Positions 32,395 through 41,641 of a stretch of DNA of 64,000 nt are shown in pieces. The first letter of the stretch is position 1. Every line of letters starts with the position of its first letter. Position numbers and translations under genes: made by a program. Source of the stretch: Pseudonocardia parietis (GTDB lineage: Bacteria; Actinomycetota; Actinomycetes; Mycobacteriales; Pseudonocardiaceae); contig NZ_JAGINU010000003.1 in NCBI RefSeq assembly GCF_017876315.1, forward strand, positions 48,203 through 112,202. Direction: 5' to 3'. Under the pieces are notes generated by a model. It ran no database searches and had not been told where the DNA came from. It saw only the letters and a program-made list of their open reading frames with translations.

Positions 32395-35043
32395 ATGCCC
32401 CGTAAGCGAACACGTCGCCCGTCCTGGGCCGCTCATGTCCCCCGCCCCACGCACGCGCCGGCGCTGCGCCGCTCCACCGTCGCGATGCTCACCGCCGGTG
32501 CCATGCTCGGGCTGACCGCCTTCTCGATCAGCCCGCTGCCGGCCGAGCTGGGCTTGACGGCCGAGTCGTGCAACACCGGCAAGGCGATGCGCCAGCTCGA
32601 CGCCGCCCGCGAGACCCGCTCCCAGACCCGCGCCCTGCTGACCGATCTGGCCGTGAGCACCGACCCACGCGCGCAGGGCCTGGCCCGCGACATCGCCGGG
32701 TTGGGGTTCACCCCGGCCACTCACGAGCCGGGGTGGCGGCAGAAGGCGGTGGACGTCTCCGACCAGCTCAACGGCACCAGTGATCCGCAGCTGCGCGAGG
32801 TCGCGGTCCGGCTGGCCAAGGCCGGATACGGGCCGACCCCGGCCGATCTGCTGCCCAAACAACCCCCACCCCCCGACACCGACGGTGGGCCCCTGGAAGG
32901 GATCGGTCAGTCCCTCGGCGGCGCCGCGGACAGCGCGGTCGGCGCGGTGGAATCCGCGGGCGAGGCCGCCCAGAACGCCGCCACACCACCGGCGGCGGTG
33001 AGCAGCTCCGGCTCCGGGGGTGGCCCGGCCGCGGTGAACAAGGATCGGCAGGCCGAGCCGCCGCCGCCTCAAACCTGCATGGACCAGGCCGAGGCCACCG
33101 CCGCTCCGGCGGCAGCCGCTCCGGCCCCGGCCGCTCCGGCCCCGGCCGCGCCCGCAGAAGATCCCCCCGAGTCCGGCGGTGACTCGCAGCCCAGCAGCGC
33201 CGAGCAGTCGGGTGACAGCGGCGACAGCGGCGCGGGTGGCGATTCCGCCGACCGCGGCGACGATGAGTCTTCTACCGGCGGTGACAAGGGCTCCCCCAGC
33301 GCCAGCGGCGAGGAGTCCTCCGACCCCGGCGGCGAAGACAGCGGTGCGGGAGGTGAATCCTCCGACTCGCCCGCCGATGAGCCGTCTAGCGGCGGTGACG
33401 AGGGTTCCCCCAGCTCTAGCGGCGAGGAGTCCTCCGACCCCGGCGGCGAGGACAGCTCCGGCGGCGGCTCTTCGTCCGGGCCGGACCGTGAGTCGGGTAG
33501 CGACTCTCCTTCCGAGGACGAGGGTGAGAACGCCTCGGATGCGGGGGGCCCGTCCGGGTCGCGCGATTCGGGCAGCAGCTCGCCCGTTGGCGGATCCCAG
33601 CCCGATGCGGGCGCCGCGGATTCGGGCTCCGGCTCGGGTGGGAGCGACTCCGGCAGTGGCTTGGCCCCGGACTCGTCGGGCGCCGATGACGCGTCGAGCA
33701 GCGATTCCAGCTCCTCGAGCTCGTCGAGCGGTCCTGGCTCGGCGGAGGATATGGAGAAGGCGCGCGCCGCGATGGACCTGGTCGGTGAGCTCATGCAGAC
33801 CCTGGGCGCCAGCCAGGACGCCGAAGCGGGCAGCGTGCGGGACTCGGTACTGCAGGTGATGGACCGCGACCAGCTCGAAAAGCTTGGCGCCGACCCGGCC
33901 GACCTGGACAAACTCGACGACCTCAACCTCGGCGACGCCGGGGCCGGCGCCCCGGGGCCCGCGGACTCGTCGGACAGTTCCTCGAGCCCCGCCGAGTCCA
34001 GCTCGGCTGACGCGGACCGGTCCGACTCCAGCGCAGCGAGCCCGGGCAGTTCCGACAGCAGCTCGCCCGGCTCGGGATCGGGTTCATCCGGCTCGGACTC
34101 GATCAGCCGGGACTCCGAGGCCAGCGATACCTCCGACGCGGGTGACTCGCCCGAATCTGGGGCGCCGGAGTCCCGGTCCGGGGCGGGCCAGGCCGACACC
34201 AGCACATCCTTCAGCCGTGACTCGGACTCCGGGGCGGGTGGCTCGGGTGAGGGCTGGGAGTCCGGTGCCGAGAAGCTCGCCGAGCAGGTCAAGGAGGCCG
34301 CCGACGTCGACCCCGTGGCCGAGCAGCTCTCCGAGAAGCTCGACGCGATCGACCTCGACACCGGCGACACCAGCTCCAGCACCGACAGCACCGGGCCCGA
34401 TGACAGCGGGTCCGACGCCGACGAGTCCGAGGACAACACGTCCTCCGACCGTGACTCGGCCGCCGGTCCGGACTCAGCCTCGGAGGAGTCGCGCACGCCC
34501 GATGAGGGGGACGGCTCCGACAAGAGCGCCAGCGCCGGTAGCGACTCCGACATCAGCCGCGACAGCGAACCGACCGACGACGGCCCCAGCGACGGCGGTG
34601 GCCCGGATGGCGAGGAGGAGCCGTCCAGTAGTGAGCAGGGCGGTTCCGGCGCCCCGCCCGAGGACACCTCCTCGGGCGGCCCAGCCGCCCCGGACGAGCA
34701 GGCCAACCCGGAGCCGGCTGAGGGGGGCGAGGGTGAGCAGCCCCGCAACCCCGAGGGCACCCTGGCGACTCCCGCGGCCGCGGGCGGTGAGACCGGCGGG
34801 ACCGACACAGCCACCTGGGACAAGCTCGCGCAGTGCGAGAGCGGTGGTGACTGGAACATCAACACCGGCAACGGCTACTCCGGCGGCCTGCAGTTCAGCC
34901 CGTCGACCTGGAAGGCCTTCGGTGGGGAGGGGTCGGCGGCTGAGGCGAGCAAGGAAGAGCAGATCGCCGTAGCCGAGAAGGTCCAGGCCGAGCAGGGCTG
35001 GAACGCCTGGCCAGCCTGCTCGAAGAAGTTGGGCATCAGCTGA
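32395..35043 (+). CDS. Large Ser/Asp-rich surface protein with C-terminal Rpf-like transglycosylase
   Basis: 882 residues. An N-terminal hydrophobic segment (STVAMLTAGAMLGLTAFSI) is a signal or anchor. About 550 central residues consist of Ser, Asp, Gly, Glu and Pro, with irregular repeats such as SSDPGGEDS and SGSDSIS. The last 80 residues are a resuscitation-promoting-factor-type lysozyme fold: WDKLAQCESGGDWNINTGNG, with catalytic Glu in CESGG, then YSGGLQFSPSTWKAFGG. It would open peptidoglycan for the mating channel, with the acidic region acting as a wall spacer. ATG 32395 follows a GGAG. Confidence 0.8.
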   Translation: MPRKRTRRPSWAAHVPRPTHAPALRRSTVAMLTAGAMLGLTAFSISPLPAELGLTAESCNTGKAMRQLDAARETRSQTRALLTDLAVSTDPRAQGLARDIAGLGFTPATHEPGWRQKAVDVSDQLNGTSDPQLREVAVRLAKAGYGPTPADLLPKQPPPPDTDGGPLEGIGQSLGGAADSAVGAVESAGEAAQNAATPPAAVSSSGSGGGPAAVNKDRQAEPPPPQTCMDQAEATAAPAAAAPAPAAPAPAAPAEDPPESGGDSQPSSAEQSGDSGDSGAGGDSADRGDDESSTGGDKGSPSASGEESSDPGGEDSGAGGESSDSPADEPSSGGDEGSPSSSGEESSDPGGEDSSGGGSSSGPDRESGSDSPSEDEGENASDAGGPSGSRDSGSSSPVGGSQPDAGAADSGSGSGGSDSGSGLAPDSSGADDASSSDSSSSSSSSGPGSAEDMEKARAAMDLVGELMQTLGASQDAEAGSVRDSVLQVMDRDQLEKLGADPADLDKLDDLNLGDAGAGAPGPADSSDSSSSPAESSSADADRSDSSAASPGSSDSSSPGSGSGSSGSDSISRDSEASDTSDAGDSPESGAPESRSGAGQADTSTSFSRDSDSGAGGSGEGWESGAEKLAEQVKEAADVDPVAEQLSEKLDAIDLDTGDTSSSTDSTGPDDSGSDADESEDNTSSDRDSAAGPDSASEESRTPDEGDGSDKSASAGSDSDISRDSEPTDDGPSDGGGPDGEEEPSSSEQGGSGAPPEDTSSGGPAAPDEQANPEPAEGGEGEQPRNPEGTLATPAAAGGETGGTDTATWDKLAQCESGGDWNINTGNGYSGGLQFSPSTWKAFGGEGSAAEASKEEQIAVAEKVQAEQGWNAWPACSKKLGIS

Positions 35044-35047
35044 TCCG

Positions 35048-35992
35048 ATGCGTATCCGCAGGTGGAGCACGGTGTCGGTGGCCGCGGTGATGACCGTGGC
35101 CCTGACGATCGTGCTGTGGTCCTCCGGCGCCCCGCAAGGGGGTCGGGTGGTGGGGCTCGGGTCGGTCGTGCCGTGGGGGTCGGCCGACCCGAGGTCCCCG
35201 ATGGCTCAACCGCCGGTGCGCGGGCAGGCCGGGCCCGTCGTGGGTGGCCTGTCGGCCTCGTCGGTCGGGGTGCTGGTCGTCGACGGCGGCCGCCACCAGT
35301 GCTCGGCCTCCGTGGTCGCCTCCCAGTCCCGCCGCCTGCTGGCCACCGCCGCGCACTGCGTGTGGCTCGACGGCGGCTGGCGCGTCGACGGGGCGACGTT
35401 CATCCCCGGCTACGCCGCCGGTGAGGAGCCCTACGGACGCTGGGCGGTCGACACCGCCTACGTCGCGCCGGCCTGGACCGAGGCGAACTCCCCGATCGAG
35501 GACGTCGCCGCCGACGTCGACCTGGCGTTCGTGTCGGTGCTGCCCCGCGACGGCGTGCTGCCCGAGCAGGTCCTCGGCGCCCAGGGCATCTCGTTCTCCA
35601 CCCCGCCCCAGGTCGAGGTCGCCGCGCTGGGCTACCCCGCGCTGGGCAGCTACGACGGCCAGTCCCTGCGCGGCTGCGTCGGCACCGGGGCGGTGGAGGC
35701 GTTCACCCGCCCCGAGAGCCCGCAGCCGGGCGAGATCCGCTCCCTGGACTGCGACATGACCCAGGGCGCCTCCGGTGGGCCCTGGCTGGCCGGGCCCGAG
35801 GCCGACAGCGGCCGGGGTCAGGTCGTCGGCGTGGTCTCCGGCGGCGACGACACCCACCTGGTCTCCCCCCGCTTCGGCCCGGCGGCCAAGCGGATCTACG
35901 ACGCCGCCGACACCGCCGCGCTGGCCACCACTGCGCCGCGCCCGGACACCGACCCGATGTCTGCCCAGATCGCCCCACGAGGAGGCAGCTGA
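35048..35992 (+). CDS. Secreted trypsin-like serine protease
   Basis: 314 residues. The N-terminal hydrophobic segment (VSVAAVMTVALTIVLWSS) is a signal. The chymotrypsin-fold triad is visible: His in LATAAHCVW near residue 103, Asp in ADVDLAFVS near 158 and Ser in QGASGGPWL near 241. Cys pairs surround the active site. Its start is four bases after the Rpf-like gene and its stop overlaps the next ATG (TGATG), so it belongs to the operon. A plausible role is trimming exported proteins during machine assembly; that is inference. Confidence 0.8.
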   Translation: MRIRRWSTVSVAAVMTVALTIVLWSSGAPQGGRVVGLGSVVPWGSADPRSPMAQPPVRGQAGPVVGGLSASSVGVLVVDGGRHQCSASVVASQSRRLLATAAHCVWLDGGWRVDGATFIPGYAAGEEPYGRWAVDTAYVAPAWTEANSPIEDVAADVDLAFVSVLPRDGVLPEQVLGAQGISFSTPPQVEVAALGYPALGSYDGQSLRGCVGTGAVEAFTRPESPQPGEIRSLDCDMTQGASGGPWLAGPEADSGRGQVVGVVSGGDDTHLVSPRFGPAAKRIYDAADTAALATTAPRPDTDPMSAQIAPRGGS

Positions 35993-37017
35993 TGACCACC
36001 GCCGAACAGAACCGAGCTGGCCCGGCCCGGGTGCCGCGCAGCCCGTTCGAGCTCAACCATCGGCTCGGCGCCGCGGCGCGCTCGCGCGCCCCTCATCTGA
36101 GCTCGGTCGACAACGAGGCCATCGTGGATGTCGCCTCCGCGGCCGCGGCCGCCGGCGGGCCCGGCCCTGACCCCGTCGACACTGCCGCCGAGCTCGGTGC
36201 CGCTGCCGAGGCGGCGCAGGAGCGTGCGCGTACCGAGTTTCCCGACACCCGCCCGGTGTCGTGGGCCGCGTTCGGCGCCCTGGTCCCGGTGCTGGCCGGC
36301 TCCGCCGGGGCCGGCGCGTCCTGTGTCGCCGCGGCAATCACCGATGCTCTGCAGCTCGATCAACGGTGTGCGCTGCTCGTCGACGCCGACGATCCCGCCC
36401 GCTCCGGCCTGGCGTGTGCCCCGTCGCAGGAAGGGCCGTGGGTCCGTCCGGTCAACCCCCAGGTCTCGGTGCGCTACAGCTGGCGTGAGGACGCGTTGGT
36501 GGCGCGCCTGGAGACCCAGCTGCCGGCGATCACTCCGGGGATGGTGCCGATCCCGCCGGACTGGCTGCCGGATCCGGCACCGGACCCGCTGCACACCACT
36601 GTGGTCGATCTCGGGCACGGCGGCTGGCGCGCAGCCGCGACCCCCGTCTACGGGGCCGGGGGCTGGCTGCGCCGGGGGCTGCCGTCCCAGCGCCCGATCC
36701 TGGTCGTGCGCGCGACCCGGCCGTCGCTGCGTCAGGCCGAGCAGCTCCTCGCCCGGTTGGAGCCGTGGGTGCAGCGCGGGGTGGCGACCCCGGTCTATCA
36801 GCTGGTGGTCAACGGAGCCCGCAAGTGGCCCGCCGGGGTCGCCGGCGCGGCCGGACCGCGGGTCGCTGCCCTGATCGATGAGGCGTTGTTCGTCCCCCAC
36901 GAACGCAGCTGGGAGATCGCCGGAGTCACCGACGATCCCAGCCCCGACCGCGCCGTCGACGCCCTCCGTCCGCTGCTCGCCTCATGGGGCCTGGTCACGT
37001 CCCCACGACGTCGCTGA
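35992..37017 (+). CDS. ParA/MinD-like protein with degenerate P-loop
   Basis: 341 residues. The region VPVLAGSAGAGASCVAAAIT near residue 100-120 occupies the place of a ParA Walker A but lacks both lysines of KGGxGKT. CALLVDADDPARSGLAC, matching the Walker A' neighbourhood VxxVDaDp, follows. Later strands (HTTVVDLGHGGW, ILVVRATRPSLRQAEQLL) continue a Rossmann-like order. It is therefore a likely non-hydrolysing paralog of the ATPase at 29921, perhaps a regulatory partner. It overlaps the protease stop by one base. Confidence 0.6.
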   Translation: MTTAEQNRAGPARVPRSPFELNHRLGAAARSRAPHLSSVDNEAIVDVASAAAAAGGPGPDPVDTAAELGAAAEAAQERARTEFPDTRPVSWAAFGALVPVLAGSAGAGASCVAAAITDALQLDQRCALLVDADDPARSGLACAPSQEGPWVRPVNPQVSVRYSWREDALVARLETQLPAITPGMVPIPPDWLPDPAPDPLHTTVVDLGHGGWRAAATPVYGAGGWLRRGLPSQRPILVVRATRPSLRQAEQLLARLEPWVQRGVATPVYQLVVNGARKWPAGVAGAAGPRVAALIDEALFVPHERSWEIAGVTDDPSPDRAVDALRPLLASWGLVTSPRRR

Positions 37018-37064
37018 CCACCCCGTCACCTGCCGAACCCCACTCGCCCGCGGAGGCACCGCTG

Positions 37065-37388
37065 ATGTCCATCCCCCACCTGCTCGCCGACACGCTGCTC
37101 ACCCAGATTCACCTGCTGCCCGCTCAGGACATCCCGAACCCGGGAGCCGAGGCCCCGCCCGGCGCGCCCGCGATCGAGCGTGTCGTCGGCTACCTGCGCT
37201 GGATCGCCGGGGTCTGCATCCTCGGGCTGTTCTTCGGCGGGATCGTCGCCGCGACCGCGGGCCGGCTGTGGGATCACCACGGCTCCGGACGTCTCGGTGC
37301 GCGGCTGATCGTCGGCAGCCTTGCCCTGGCCCTGTTGTTCGGCCTCGGCTACACCCTGGTCAGCCAGTTCGCGGCGACCGCGGCCTGA
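37065..37388 (+). CDS. Small two-helix membrane protein of the type IV operon (VirB2/TrbC-like candidate)
   Basis: 107 residues from ATG 37065 with GGAGG eight bases upstream. A short N terminus (HLLPAQDIPNPG) is followed by two hydrophobic helices near residues 45-67 and 82-104, separated by a basic loop. That layout fits pilin-like VirB2/TrbC subunits or small channel parts of Gram-positive machines. Interestingly, the 'LPAQD.P.P' motif also occurs at the start of the TrbL-like protein at 38233. The next gene overlaps its stop (TGATG). Confidence 0.5.
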   Translation: MSIPHLLADTLLTQIHLLPAQDIPNPGAEAPPGAPAIERVVGYLRWIAGVCILGLFFGGIVAATAGRLWDHHGSGRLGARLIVGSLALALLFGLGYTLVSQFAATAA

Positions 37389-38236
37389 TGGCGCGCTCGA
37401 TGAACACCGACCGGGCTCCGGCAGGCGGCGGCCGCGACGGGCGACGTCGCGCACTGCTGATCATCACTGGGGCGGTAGTACTGGTGCTGGCGCTGCTGGT
37501 CGGTGTGGTCGTGTCACTGACCAGCATGTTCGGCGAGGACGAGCCCAGTTCCACCTATCAGAGCCCGCCGGCCCCGACCGGCCCTGGGGCCGGCGGCAGT
37601 ACCGGCGGTGGGAGCGGCCCGGAGGCTGAGGCTGCCCTGGCGCGTGCGCCCATGCTCGATGTCCCTGACCAGGCCGCGTTGCCGCATACCTTGTCGATGC
37701 GCAGCGCGGGCCCTCCGATCACGCTGCCCGCCCCCCAACAGGTGAGCGGGGTGCTGGTGCCCACTGGGTTCCCGGACACCGAGCAGGGCGCGATCGCTCA
37801 GGTGGTCGAGCTGACCCGGGTTGGGTTCACCGGCGCCGATCCGCAGGTCTGGGCACAGGCCTACGACTCGATGGCCGAGCCGGGTGCCGCGCCCGCCGCC
37901 CAGACCCCGGCCTCGCAGGACCTGGTTGCCTTCCGGCGGGCGGCGAACATGCCCAGGACCGGCGCAACCCGGGCGAGGATCACCTGGGATCCCACCTCGG
38001 CGCTGGTCAAGGGCAGCACCGACGACGGCAGCTACGTCGTGGCGTGTGTGCTCGGCGAGCTGGTCACCGACTACAAGGGCCGCGTGGCCACCGGCGGGTT
38101 GGGCAACTGCCTGCCGATGCGCCGCGTCGGCGATCAATGGCTGGTCGCGTCGGGGCCGCGCGCATGGGTCGCCCCGGCTACCTGGCCGGGCAGCGACGAA
38201 GCCGTCGCAGTCGGCTACCGGGACATCCTCCGATGA
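37388..38236 (+). CDS. Membrane-anchored conjugation protein (VirB8/TcpC-like candidate)
   Basis: 282 residues. One transmembrane helix near 26-48 (LLIITGAVVLVLALLVGVVV) is followed by a Gly/Ser linker and an extracytoplasmic domain with VELTRVGFTGADPQVWAQAY and LGELVTDYKGRVATGGLG. This topology (single anchor plus NTF2-like domain) is that of VirB8/TcpC scaffold proteins. Both ends overlap neighbours (TGATG and ATGA), indicating strict co-expression with the small membrane protein and the channel protein. Confidence 0.6.
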   Translation: MARSMNTDRAPAGGGRDGRRRALLIITGAVVLVLALLVGVVVSLTSMFGEDEPSSTYQSPPAPTGPGAGGSTGGGSGPEAEAALARAPMLDVPDQAALPHTLSMRSAGPPITLPAPQQVSGVLVPTGFPDTEQGAIAQVVELTRVGFTGADPQVWAQAYDSMAEPGAAPAAQTPASQDLVAFRRAANMPRTGATRARITWDPTSALVKGSTDDGSYVVACVLGELVTDYKGRVATGGLGNCLPMRRVGDQWLVASGPRAWVAPATWPGSDEAVAVGYRDILR

Positions 38237-40062
38237 CCGGCCTCATCACGACCAGCTGGTACCTGCCTGCTCAGGACCCCGCCCCGCCTGGCGGGGATGG
38301 AGGCGGTGGAGATGGCGGTGGCGGTGGCGGCCTGGTCGGCGACTTCGCCGGATCCATCGCGGAGTCGGCGTTCAGCTCCGCGATGCAAGCGGTGTGGGAT
38401 TCAGCGATCTGGCTGCTCAAGGGCGGCTTCGATCTCGCCGACAGGGTCTCGCAGGTCACGCCGGGCGACCTGACCGGCAACGACGCCGACAACCCGGACG
38501 CCATCCCCGGCGCCCCGGCGCCACCGGCACCGCCGGAGGGGGCGCAGAGCGCGGTGGATCTGGGTTCGTTGTGGTCGACGATGATCTGGCTGGCCGCGCT
38601 CATCGCGCTGGGTCTGTTCTTCTACCAGCTGGCCACCGTCGCGGTGCGCGGCGGAGGGGGCATGTTCCGCGCGGTCACCGGCCCGGCCCAGTTCGGCATC
38701 GCCCTGGCGGTGACCACCGGCGCGGTCGCGGCCCTGCTTACCGGCGCCGACGGGCTGACCACGCTGTTCTTGAGCAACCTGGGCGAGCAGGGCAGCTTCA
38801 CCGCGATCCTGGACAACCCCGCGGTCGCCGACCGCTTCGGCGACAACCCGGACCTCGGCGAGGATGTCGAGGAGGGTGTCCGGTCGATGATCCTGGGGAT
38901 CGCAGCCCTGTTCGGGGTCATCCCGGCCGCGCTCGGCTTCGCCCTGGCGATGATCTTCCGCGCCGCGGCGATCATGGTGCTGATCGCGACCATCCCGATC
39001 GCGGCAGCCTGCCTGATCTCCGACTCCACGGCATCGATGTTCTGGCGGGTCGTGCGCTGGCTGCTGGCGGCGGTGCTGCTCAAGCCCGCGCTCGCGCTGG
39101 TCGTGGTGATCGGGGTGAACATCATGTCCCGCACCGACGGTGTGGCCGGGCTGCTGGCCGGCACGGCGGTGCTGCTGATCAGCCTGTTCTGCCCGATGGT
39201 GCTCTACCGGCTGTTGGCTTTCGTCGACCCGGGCACCGGCGCCGGGATGGCTGTGCGTTCGAGCGGCGGGTCTCGCAGTGGCGGTGAGCCGGGTGGGGAC
39301 AACGGCACCAGCGAGATGATCAATAACGCGCGGGCGACGCAGAAGGCCTACGACATCGGCAGCGGCAGCTCCGGCGGCGGTAGCGCCGCTGGCGGCGAGC
39401 TCGGCGGCAGCACCGCCGCGACCGGCACAGCCTCCGGCGGCGGGGGTGCTGGTGGTGCCGCGGCTGGCGGCTCCGCCGGTGGTGCCGCTGGTGGCGGTGC
39501 GGCAGGTGGCGGTGCCGCGGCGGGCGGTGCAGCGGCCGGCGCCGGGGTCGCCGGTGGCGCCGTCGCCGCGGCGGCGGTCGGGGGCTATCTGGCCACCAAG
39601 GCGGCCGGCCAGGCCGCGGGCGGGTACGCCTCCTCGCAGATGGCCCAGACCGGTATCGGGCACCCCGGCCCGGCACCCGCGTCCGGGGCTAGCAGCGGGC
39701 AGATCAGCTCGGCCGCCGGCGGCGCCTACGGCGGGGCGACCGCGACCTCGGACTGGTCCGGGCAGCCCCCCACCAGCGACAGCGGGCCCGTCGAGCCAGG
39801 CGACACCGCGAGCGGCGGCGGGTCCGGTCCCGAACCGCCACCGGATCCCGGACCTCCCGAGGCCGGCCATCCGGATCCCGGAGCGGGCACCGACCCCGGG
39901 CCGGAAACCCGCCCTCCTGAGCCCCCTCCGGCGAACGCCGGCACGGACGGGGCCTCCACCACGCCGGCCCCCGACACCCCGACTACGCCGTCACCTGGTC
40001 CGGCGCCCGAGCCCGAGCGTCCGGCCCATCCCGACACCGACCGAGAGGACGGCCGCCGATGA
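38233..40062 (+). CDS. TrbL/VirB6-like polytopic channel protein
   Basis: 609 residues. After a glycine-rich lead and an amphipathic region there are about six hydrophobic helices between residues 115 and 340, for example MIWLAALIALGLFFYQLATV and FRAAAIMVLIATIPIAAACL. A long Gly/Ala/Ser/Pro-rich tail of about 270 residues follows. This is the layout of TrbL/VirB6 inner-membrane channel subunits. Start ATG 38233 is coupled to the preceding stop (ATGA). Its stop overlaps the 18-codon mini-ORF. Confidence 0.75.
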   Translation: MTGLITTSWYLPAQDPAPPGGDGGGGDGGGGGGLVGDFAGSIAESAFSSAMQAVWDSAIWLLKGGFDLADRVSQVTPGDLTGNDADNPDAIPGAPAPPAPPEGAQSAVDLGSLWSTMIWLAALIALGLFFYQLATVAVRGGGGMFRAVTGPAQFGIALAVTTGAVAALLTGADGLTTLFLSNLGEQGSFTAILDNPAVADRFGDNPDLGEDVEEGVRSMILGIAALFGVIPAALGFALAMIFRAAAIMVLIATIPIAAACLISDSTASMFWRVVRWLLAAVLLKPALALVVVIGVNIMSRTDGVAGLLAGTAVLLISLFCPMVLYRLLAFVDPGTGAGMAVRSSGGSRSGGEPGGDNGTSEMINNARATQKAYDIGSGSSGGGSAAGGELGGSTAATGTASGGGGAGGAAAGGSAGGAAGGGAAGGGAAAGGAAAGAGVAGGAVAAAAVGGYLATKAAGQAAGGYASSQMAQTGIGHPGPAPASGASSGQISSAAGGAYGGATATSDWSGQPPTSDSGPVEPGDTASGGGSGPEPPPDPGPPEAGHPDPGAGTDPGPETRPPEPPPANAGTDGASTTPAPDTPTTPSPGPAPEPERPAHPDTDREDGRR

Positions 40063-40115
40063 CCAGCACCGTCGTCGTCGTCACGACGACTACCACGAGC
40101 GGTGACACCCGATGA
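40059..40115 (+). CDS. 18-codon coupled mini-ORF
   Basis: ATG 40059 overlaps the stop of the channel gene (ATGA), and its own TGA overlaps the ATG of the SCO6880-family gene (ATGA at 40112-40115). The product would be an 18-residue Thr/Val-rich peptide (MTSTVVVVTTTTTSGDTR). It exactly bridges the two large genes, so it may serve translational coupling or be a small membrane-associated peptide. There is no independent ribosome-binding site. Confidence 0.45.
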   Translation: MTSTVVVVTTTTTSGDTR

Positions 40116-41641
40116 CCACCAGCCAGTCCCCCGGCCCGCGGGTGTATCGGGGGCTCAACCACACCGAAGGCATCGGGTGGATCGCCGGGATGACACCGGT
40201 CCAGGCGTTCCTGCTGATCGGAGTCTGCGCCCCGGCGCTGATCGCGATGTCGCGCAACCAGTGGTCGGCCGCGCTGTCCTGGGCGGTGTTCGCCGCGATC
40301 GTCGCCGTGCTGATCCTCGTCCCGATCCACGGCCGCCCGGCGTTTAGGTGGCTGGCCGACCTGGTCATGTTCCAGACAGGAGTCCTCATGCGCTGGTCCC
40401 CCTGGCAGTCCCGCGCCGCCGCAGGCCTGGCCGGCGACCGCACCGAACCCGACCTACCCGGCGTCCTGGCCCGCCTGGAGTTCCCCGACGGACCGGAGTT
40501 CCACGGCTCCCGGATCTGCCTGATCCACGACACCACCGAAGGCCGGTGGGGTGCCACGGCGAAGCTGACCCACTCCGGGGTCGGGATGCTCTCCGACGAC
40601 GAGTGCGAGCGCCTCGCCTCCCGCCTCGGATCGATGCTGGTCGGACTCGGCCACCGCGAGGTCGTCGACCGAGTCTCGCTGCTGGTGCGCACCGTGCCCG
40701 ACGACGGCACCGAGTACGCCGTCTGGCGCGACCGCCACCAACGCCCCGACGCACCCGCCCTGGCCCGCCAGGTCACCGCCGAGATCGACCGCGACGTCGC
40801 CTCGGTCAGCGTGCGCACGGAGCTGTTCGTGACCGTGTCCGGCACCGAGGAGGCGCTGCGGCGCCCGGCCAAGGCCGCCGGCGGTGGCATCACCGGGCGG
40901 GCCTTTGCCCTGTACCGGCTCCTCGAGGGCGTCGCCGACGGCCTGCGAGGGCTCGGTGTCCAGTCGGTGACCTGGCTGTCCTCGACCGGAGTCGCCGAGG
41001 CGGTCAAGACCGGGTTCAACCCCGCCGCCGCGGCCGGGCTGTCATTCCGGCACCTGACCAGCCCGGACCCCGACGGCACCGTCGGGCTCCCGATCTCCCA
41101 GGCCGGGCCCGCCCTCGCGCCGACCCCCGCAGCCAGGGCGTATCACCACGACGGCTACTCCTCGGTCGCCTACGCCGTGCAGCCGCCCGAGTCGGGCACG
41201 ATCTTCGGGTCGCTGGGCCCACTGCTGGCCGTGCGGACCGCCGGCGAGCGACGCACCCTGCAGATCCACTACGAGATCCTCTCCGCCGCCGCCGGCGCCC
41301 GGGTGGTGAAATCCGACCGGTTCCGCAACAACGTCCTGGTCGACGCGAAGGCCCAGCGCGGGTTCAACACCACCGCGGTGGACTCGCGCCGCCAGCGCGG
41401 CGCCCGCGACCAGGAGGCCGCCGTCGCCGCCGGGCACGCCGTCGTCCGGTTCACCGTCGCCTCGGCGATCACCGTCCCGGCCGACTGGAACGTCGAGGAC
41501 CACGCCGCCCGGCTGGAGAACGACGCCTCGGGCCGGTTCCACCTGCTGCGCCTCGAACTCGCGCAGGACTCCGCATTCGTCGCCGCCGCCCTGCCGGTCG
41601 GGATCGGGCTGCCCCGGGAGAAGAGGGCCTTCGACTCATGA
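40112..41641 (+). CDS. SCO6880-family type IV secretion protein
   Basis: 509 residues. The N terminus has a cytoplasmic lead with RVYRGLNHTEGIGWIAGMTP and two hydrophobic helices near 30-75 (PrgI-like), followed by a long soluble domain. This composition and gene position directly before the VirB4-like ATPase define the SCO6880 family, a membrane partner of VirB4 in actinobacterial conjugative elements. The stop overlaps the next ATG (ATGA at 41638-41641). No P-loop is present. Confidence 0.75.
   Translation: MTTSQSPGPRVYRGLNHTEGIGWIAGMTPVQAFLLIGVCAPALIAMSRNQWSAALSWAVFAAIVAVLILVPIHGRPAFRWLADLVMFQTGVLMRWSPWQSRAAAGLAGDRTEPDLPGVLARLEFPDGPEFHGSRICLIHDTTEGRWGATAKLTHSGVGMLSDDECERLASRLGSMLVGLGHREVVDRVSLLVRTVPDDGTEYAVWRDRHQRPDAPALARQVTAEIDRDVASVSVRTELFVTVSGTEEALRRPAKAAGGGITGRAFALYRLLEGVADGLRGLGVQSVTWLSSTGVAEAVKTGFNPAAAAGLSFRHLTSPDPDGTVGLPISQAGPALAPTPAARAYHHDGYSSVAYAVQPPESGTIFGSLGPLLAVRTAGERRTLQIHYEILSAAAGARVVKSDRFRNNVLVDAKAQRGFNTTAVDSRRQRGARDQEAAVAAGHAVVRFTVASAITVPADWNVEDHAARLENDASGRFHLLRLELAQDSAFVAAALPVGIGLPREKRAFDS

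Noticed and set aside
33069..34871. 600-residue Ser/Pro-rich frame opposite the Ser/Asp-rich Rpf-like protein
   Set aside because: It is an antisense shadow of low-complexity repeats; the plus-strand frame has a signal peptide and a catalytic domain.
40348..41637. Long N-terminal extension of the VirB4-like frame
   Set aside because: It overlaps the whole SCO6880 gene in another frame, while ATG 41638 is coupled to its stop and starts the conserved part.
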